Shown in pieces: positions 45,629-49,117 of a stretch of DNA of 49,117 nucleotides; the stretch's first letter is position 1, and the number at the start of each line of letters is the position of its first letter. The stretch covers positions 1 to 49,117 of the forward strand of contig DDPE01000098.1 of assembly GCA_002342035.1 (NCBI GenBank), given 5' to 3'. This DNA comes from Asticcacaulis sp. UBA2476 (GTDB lineage: Bacteria; Pseudomonadota; Alphaproteobacteria; Caulobacterales; Caulobacteraceae). The notes under the pieces are model-generated. The model was given only the letters and a program-made list of their open reading frames with translations. It did not search any database and was not told where the DNA came from. The translations under genes and the position numbers were made by a program.

Positions 45629-48600
45629 ACTTTCCCAACCTTTCCGCGCTTGCGGTGCGTGAACGCGCCGTCACGCTGTTTCTTATTCTTGCGGTACTGG
45701 CTGCCGGTACGTTCGCGTTCATAAAACTGGGGCGGGCCGAAGACCCGCGCTTTACGGTCAAGGTCATGACGGTGACCGCCGTCTGGCCCGGTGCCACGGC
45801 CAAAGAGATGGACGAAAATGTCGGCGATATTCTGGAGAAACGCCTGCAGGAACTGCAATATTACGACCGCGTCGAAACGACGGCCCAACCGGGGGTCTTG
45901 CAAGCCAAGGTAATGCTCAAGGATTCAACGCCGCCGTCCGCTGTGCCTGATCAATTCTATCAGGTGCGCAAAAAATTGTCCGATGAAGCGCGTAACCTGC
46001 CCAGAGGCGTATACGGCCCCTTCTTTGACGACGAGTTTAGCGACGTCTATTTTTCGCTCTATGCCATTCAGGCAAAAGGCCTGACGAACCGCGAACTGGT
46101 GAAGCAGGCGGAAACCCTGCGCCAGCAACTGCTTCAGGTTCCGGGCGTTCAAAAGGTCAGGATTCTGGGCGAACGCCCCCAGGCCATATTTGTCGAAATT
46201 CCTCAGGCGAAACTGGCCACCCTAGGCGTCAATGCGCAGGACATTATGGCGGCGCTGCGGGGGCGCAATGAGGTCACACCCGCCGGTTCGGTGGGGATAA
46301 CGGGACCAAGGATACAGATCCGGCTCGATTCCGGCCTGACATCGCTTGAGGACGTTAGAAACGTCACCCTCAGCGTGCGCGGACAATACCTGCGTCTGGG
46401 AGATTTCGCCGAGGTCCGCAGAGGCTACCAAGATCCGGCAACCTATGAAATCAATCATGCCGGTCAGCCGGCGGTCGTCCTCGGGCTGATTATGGCCCCG
46501 CGCTATAATGGCCTGACCCTGGGCAAGGCGCTCGAAAAGGAAGAAGAAGGCATGCGCGCCCAGCTTCCTTTGGGCCTCAGCTTCACCAAAATATCGGATC
46601 AGGCGAAGGTCATCCACCACTCGGTCGATGAATTCATGATGAAGTTCATGGTCGCTCTGGGGGTCGTGATGCTGGTGTCTCTGGTGGCGCTCGGCTTCCG
46701 GGTCGGCCTCGTGGTGGCGGCAGCGGTGCCGCTGACGCTGGCTATAGTGTTCGTCATCATGCTGCTCACGGGCAGGGACTTCGACCGGATCACGCTCGGC
46801 GCGCTGATTATCTCTCTGGGGCTGCTGGTCGATGACGCCATCATTGCCATCGAGATGATGGTCGTAAAGCTCGAAGAAGGCTACGACCGCGTCAAGGCGG
46901 CAACCTACGCCTGGACCACGACCGCCGCCCCTATGCTGTCGGGGACGCTGGTCACCATACTCGGCTTCATTCCGGTCGGCTTTGCCCAGTCATCGGCTGG
47001 GGAATATGCGGGCAATATCTTTTGGGTCGTGGGCTTTGCCCTGATTGCCTCATGGGTCGTCGCCGTCACCTTCACCCCTTATCTGGGGGTTGTGATGCTG
47101 CCCGATATTAAGCCCAAGCCCGGCCATCATTCCATGTACGAAAGCAAAAACTATACAGCGTTCCGCAAGCTGGTCAGACTGACCGTTGATAATCGCGTGC
47201 TGACAATTGCGATTACGGTCGGGCTGTTCCTGCTCTCAGGAGCTGGCATGATCGTAGTGAAGAAGCAGTTCTTCCCGAACTCCGATCGGACCGAGCTTAC
47301 GGTAGAGGTCAAGATGCCGGTAGGTTCCGCCTTTGAGGCCACCAAGGCCGTGACGGCGCGCATTGAAGCCGATGTCATGAAACAACCCGAAGCGACCGAT
47401 GTTTCCGCCTATCTCGGACAGGGGGCACCGCGCTTCTTCTTCTCACTTAATCCCGAACTGCCTAATCCAGCCTATGCGCAGGTGGTCATTCAGACAAAGG
47501 ATGTCAAAGCGCGTAACGAACTTAAGGGCCGTATCCAGACCTGGGCCAAAGAGGGGCGCTACCCTCAGGCGCGCGTGCGGGTAACTCAGTTCCTGTTCGG
47601 CCCACCCGTGCCCTATCCTGTGCTGTTCCGCGTTATCGGCCCGGATCAAGCGGGCATCATGAAGGTGGCCGAAGACGTCAGAAACGTCCTTCAGCAGGAC
47701 CCCAATATCATCGATCCGCATCTCGACTGGGGCGAAAAAACGCCAATCATGCGCTATGTCATTGATGATGCCCGTCTGGCGCAACTCAATCTGACCCGTC
47801 AGGCTGTCGATGCCCAGTTACAGGGTCTGGTGTCCGGTGCGCCCGCCACGCAAATGCGCGACGGTACACGTACAGTGGATGTTGTGTTGAAAACGCCTGC
47901 CGGGGAACGACGCTCACCCTCTGATATTGCCGGGATGACCGTCACCAATACACTGGGGCAGGCCATACCCTTAAGCGCCGTCGTGCATCAGATGCCTGAT
48001 ACCGAAAGCCAGCAGATCAAGCGCTATGACCGCGACCTCTATGTCAGCGTTCAGGGTGATGTCCGCGAAGGCCTTCAGCCACCAGATGTCACCGCCGAAC
48101 TGCTGCCAAGGCTGGACGCCATCAAGACCGCCCTGCCTGCGGGTTACCGGATTGAGACCGGCGGTGCCGTCGAAGAAAGCGCCAAGGCCAATGTCGCCCT
48201 TGTCGCGGTTGTCCCCGTCATGATCCTTCTGACGCTGATTGTGCTGATGATACAGGTGCGCACCTTTTCCACCATGTGGATGGTCTTTGCGACCGCCCCG
48301 CTGGGCCTCGTCGGCGCGGTGCCTGCCATGTTGCTGTTCAACCAACCGTTTGGGTTTAACGCCATCCTGGCACTCGTCGGTCTGTCGGGCATATTGATGC
48401 GCAATACGCTCATCCTTGTGCAGCAGATAAGCGACAACATAAGAGACGGTGCGACCGATTATGACGCGATTGTCGAAGCCACGGTCAGACGGGCCCGACC
48501 GGTGATCCTTACGGCAGCGGCGGCGATGCTGGCCTTCATTCCCCTCACCCAGTCCGTGTTCTGGGGGGCTCTCGCCTTCGTCCTGATCGGCGGCGTCGGT

Positions 48601-48693
48601 GTGGGCACCATTCTCACCCTCGTCTTCCTGCCCGCCCTCTATTCGTTCTGGTTTAATGTCCGCAAGCCGCAAGGTGATCTGAAAAATGCGTAA
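45625..48693 (+). CDS. RND-family efflux permease (AcrB/MdtC-like)
   Basis: A 1022-residue pump of normal length. The first membrane helix is near residue 14-34, the large periplasmic loops follow (about 35-335 and 560-865), and the second half repeats the first. The proton-relay acidic pair is in helix 4, LGLLVDDAIIAIEMM, and the late helices have the usual pattern (VGLSGILMRNTLILVQQI). It exports drugs, solvents or metals using the proton gradient. Detail of substrate is not readable. Its GTG overlaps the adaptor gene, and the outer-membrane gene starts before its stop. Confidence 0.92.
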   Translation: MNFPNLSALAVRERAVTLFLILAVLAAGTFAFIKLGRAEDPRFTVKVMTVTAVWPGATAKEMDENVGDILEKRLQELQYYDRVETTAQPGVLQAKVMLKDSTPPSAVPDQFYQVRKKLSDEARNLPRGVYGPFFDDEFSDVYFSLYAIQAKGLTNRELVKQAETLRQQLLQVPGVQKVRILGERPQAIFVEIPQAKLATLGVNAQDIMAALRGRNEVTPAGSVGITGPRIQIRLDSGLTSLEDVRNVTLSVRGQYLRLGDFAEVRRGYQDPATYEINHAGQPAVVLGLIMAPRYNGLTLGKALEKEEEGMRAQLPLGLSFTKISDQAKVIHHSVDEFMMKFMVALGVVMLVSLVALGFRVGLVVAAAVPLTLAIVFVIMLLTGRDFDRITLGALIISLGLLVDDAIIAIEMMVVKLEEGYDRVKAATYAWTTTAAPMLSGTLVTILGFIPVGFAQSSAGEYAGNIFWVVGFALIASWVVAVTFTPYLGVVMLPDIKPKPGHHSMYESKNYTAFRKLVRLTVDNRVLTIAITVGLFLLSGAGMIVVKKQFFPNSDRTELTVEVKMPVGSAFEATKAVTARIEADVMKQPEATDVSAYLGQGAPRFFFSLNPELPNPAYAQVVIQTKDVKARNELKGRIQTWAKEGRYPQARVRVTQFLFGPPVPYPVLFRVIGPDQAGIMKVAEDVRNVLQQDPNIIDPHLDWGEKTPIMRYVIDDARLAQLNLTRQAVDAQLQGLVSGAPATQMRDGTRTVDVVLKTPAGERRSPSDIAGMTVTNTLGQAIPLSAVVHQMPDTESQQIKRYDRDLYVSVQGDVREGLQPPDVTAELLPRLDAIKTALPAGYRIETGGAVEESAKANVALVAVVPVMILLTLIVLMIQVRTFSTMWMVFATAPLGLVGAVPAMLLFNQPFGFNAILALVGLSGILMRNTLILVQQISDNIRDGATDYDAIVEATVRRARPVILTAAAAMLAFIPLTQSVFWGALAFVLIGGVGVGTILTLVFLPALYSFWFNVRKPQGDLKNA

Positions 48694-49117
48694 TTATCTT
48701 ATGCTTGTGCCCGTGCTGGGCCTGCTGAGCGCCTGCTCGACACCGACCGCTAATCTGCCCTCCGCTCCGCTACCGGCCACATGGCCGGCAACTCAGCCCC
48801 CCGCCTATGTGAATAAGGTCTGGTGGACGCAAGGCAGTGATGACGTCCTGCTGAATTTACTGGCGACCGCCGATCAGCAAAGCCATGATATCCGGATGGC
48901 TACCGCTCGCCTTCAGGAGGCCCGTGCTGCCCATACCACAGTGCGATCTTTGCTGTTTCCGGACATTGCCGCCGCCGGTGTGGTTCAGCGCGGAGATGTT
49001 GGCCTGACCTATGGCAACCGGACGATCAATATTGCTCAGGGCGAGCTTAATGCCAGCTATGACCTTGATCTCTTTGGCGGCCTGAAAGGCCGGTCCAAGG
49101 CCGCCAAAGAGATCAAG
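48686..49117 (+). CDS. RND outer-membrane factor lipoprotein (NodT family), cut by window end
   Basis: The first 144 codons are present. The N-terminus is a lipoprotein signal (MRNYLMLVPVLGLLSAC), followed by a proline-rich linker and the start of the TolC-like helical barrel (VWWTQGSDDVLLNLLATADQ, then HDIRMATARLQEARAAH). It starts eight bases before the permease stop codon, completing a tripartite efflux operon. The longest known members are about 460 residues, so most lies outside the window. Confidence 0.88.
   Translation, partial: MRNYLMLVPVLGLLSACSTPTANLPSAPLPATWPATQPPAYVNKVWWTQGSDDVLLNLLATADQQSHDIRMATARLQEARAAHTTVRSLLFPDIAAAGVVQRGDVGLTYGNRTINIAQGELNASYDLDLFGGLKGRSKAAKEIK

Noticed and set aside
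47971..48672. 233-codon minus frame opposite the RND permease
   Set aside because: Shadow of the permease with His/Gly/Asp-rich low-complexity content and no start signal.
1..49117. CRISPR array or tandem repeat locus
   Set aside because: No regularly spaced repeats of CRISPR length were seen in any part of the window.

Overview
The window looks like chromosomal DNA of an alphaproteobacterium of the Caulobacteraceae type, Asticcacaulis-like. That placement is inferred from protein style (TonB receptor, PhoD/PhnDCE set, P4-type integrases, RlxS-type relaxase, GGDEF-EAL proteins) and was not tested by any search. Housekeeping-like blocks alternate with decayed mobile DNA.

Region 1 (1-5250) starts with the 3' end of a tRNA-Leu, followed by the remains of an integrative mobilisable element: an integrase with an in-frame stop and a lost C-terminus, an AlpA-like excisionase, an RHH protein, a frameshifted RlxS-type relaxase, and a MNT-HEPN gene whose HEPN half has decayed. 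Region 2 (5700-9455) has a transglutaminase-like protein, an IS21 scar and a PAS-PAS-GGDEF-EAL protein.

Region 3 (9560-20630) is the most coherent part. It is a phosphorus-scavenging cluster: PhnDCE-type importer, PhoD phosphatase/phosphodiesterase, TonB receptor, HAD-IIA phosphatase, RpiR/SIS regulator and Tat-exported phospholipase C. All four structural transcription units carry the sequence TGAG-N5-TTCAY upstream. In three of them it runs directly into a PHO-box-like direct repeat (TTCAY-N4-[C/G]TGTCAT). This points to one regulon with two inputs, probably PhoB plus a second factor such as the local RpiR protein.

Region 4 (20650-31000) is accessory and scarred: a second integrase stub with AlpA-like regulator, a large Fic protein, a stress-protein domain, an IS21 remnant, and fragments of a tyrosine recombinase, an EAL domain, an alpha/beta hydrolase, RsgA and a glycosyltransferase. 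An intact RHH regulator/PHB-depolymerase-like esterase pair sits among them.

Region 5 (31200-49117) holds small-molecule and stress modules, mostly with a local regulator and a visible operator: CsoR with a copper P1B-ATPase; HxlR with an F420-reductase-like protein; TetR with an SDR; a GFA protein; a membrane GGDEF-EAL protein; a GST; and TetR with an RND tripartite efflux operon whose outer-membrane gene runs off the window. A broken luciferase-like monooxygenase gene lies after the copper ATPase.
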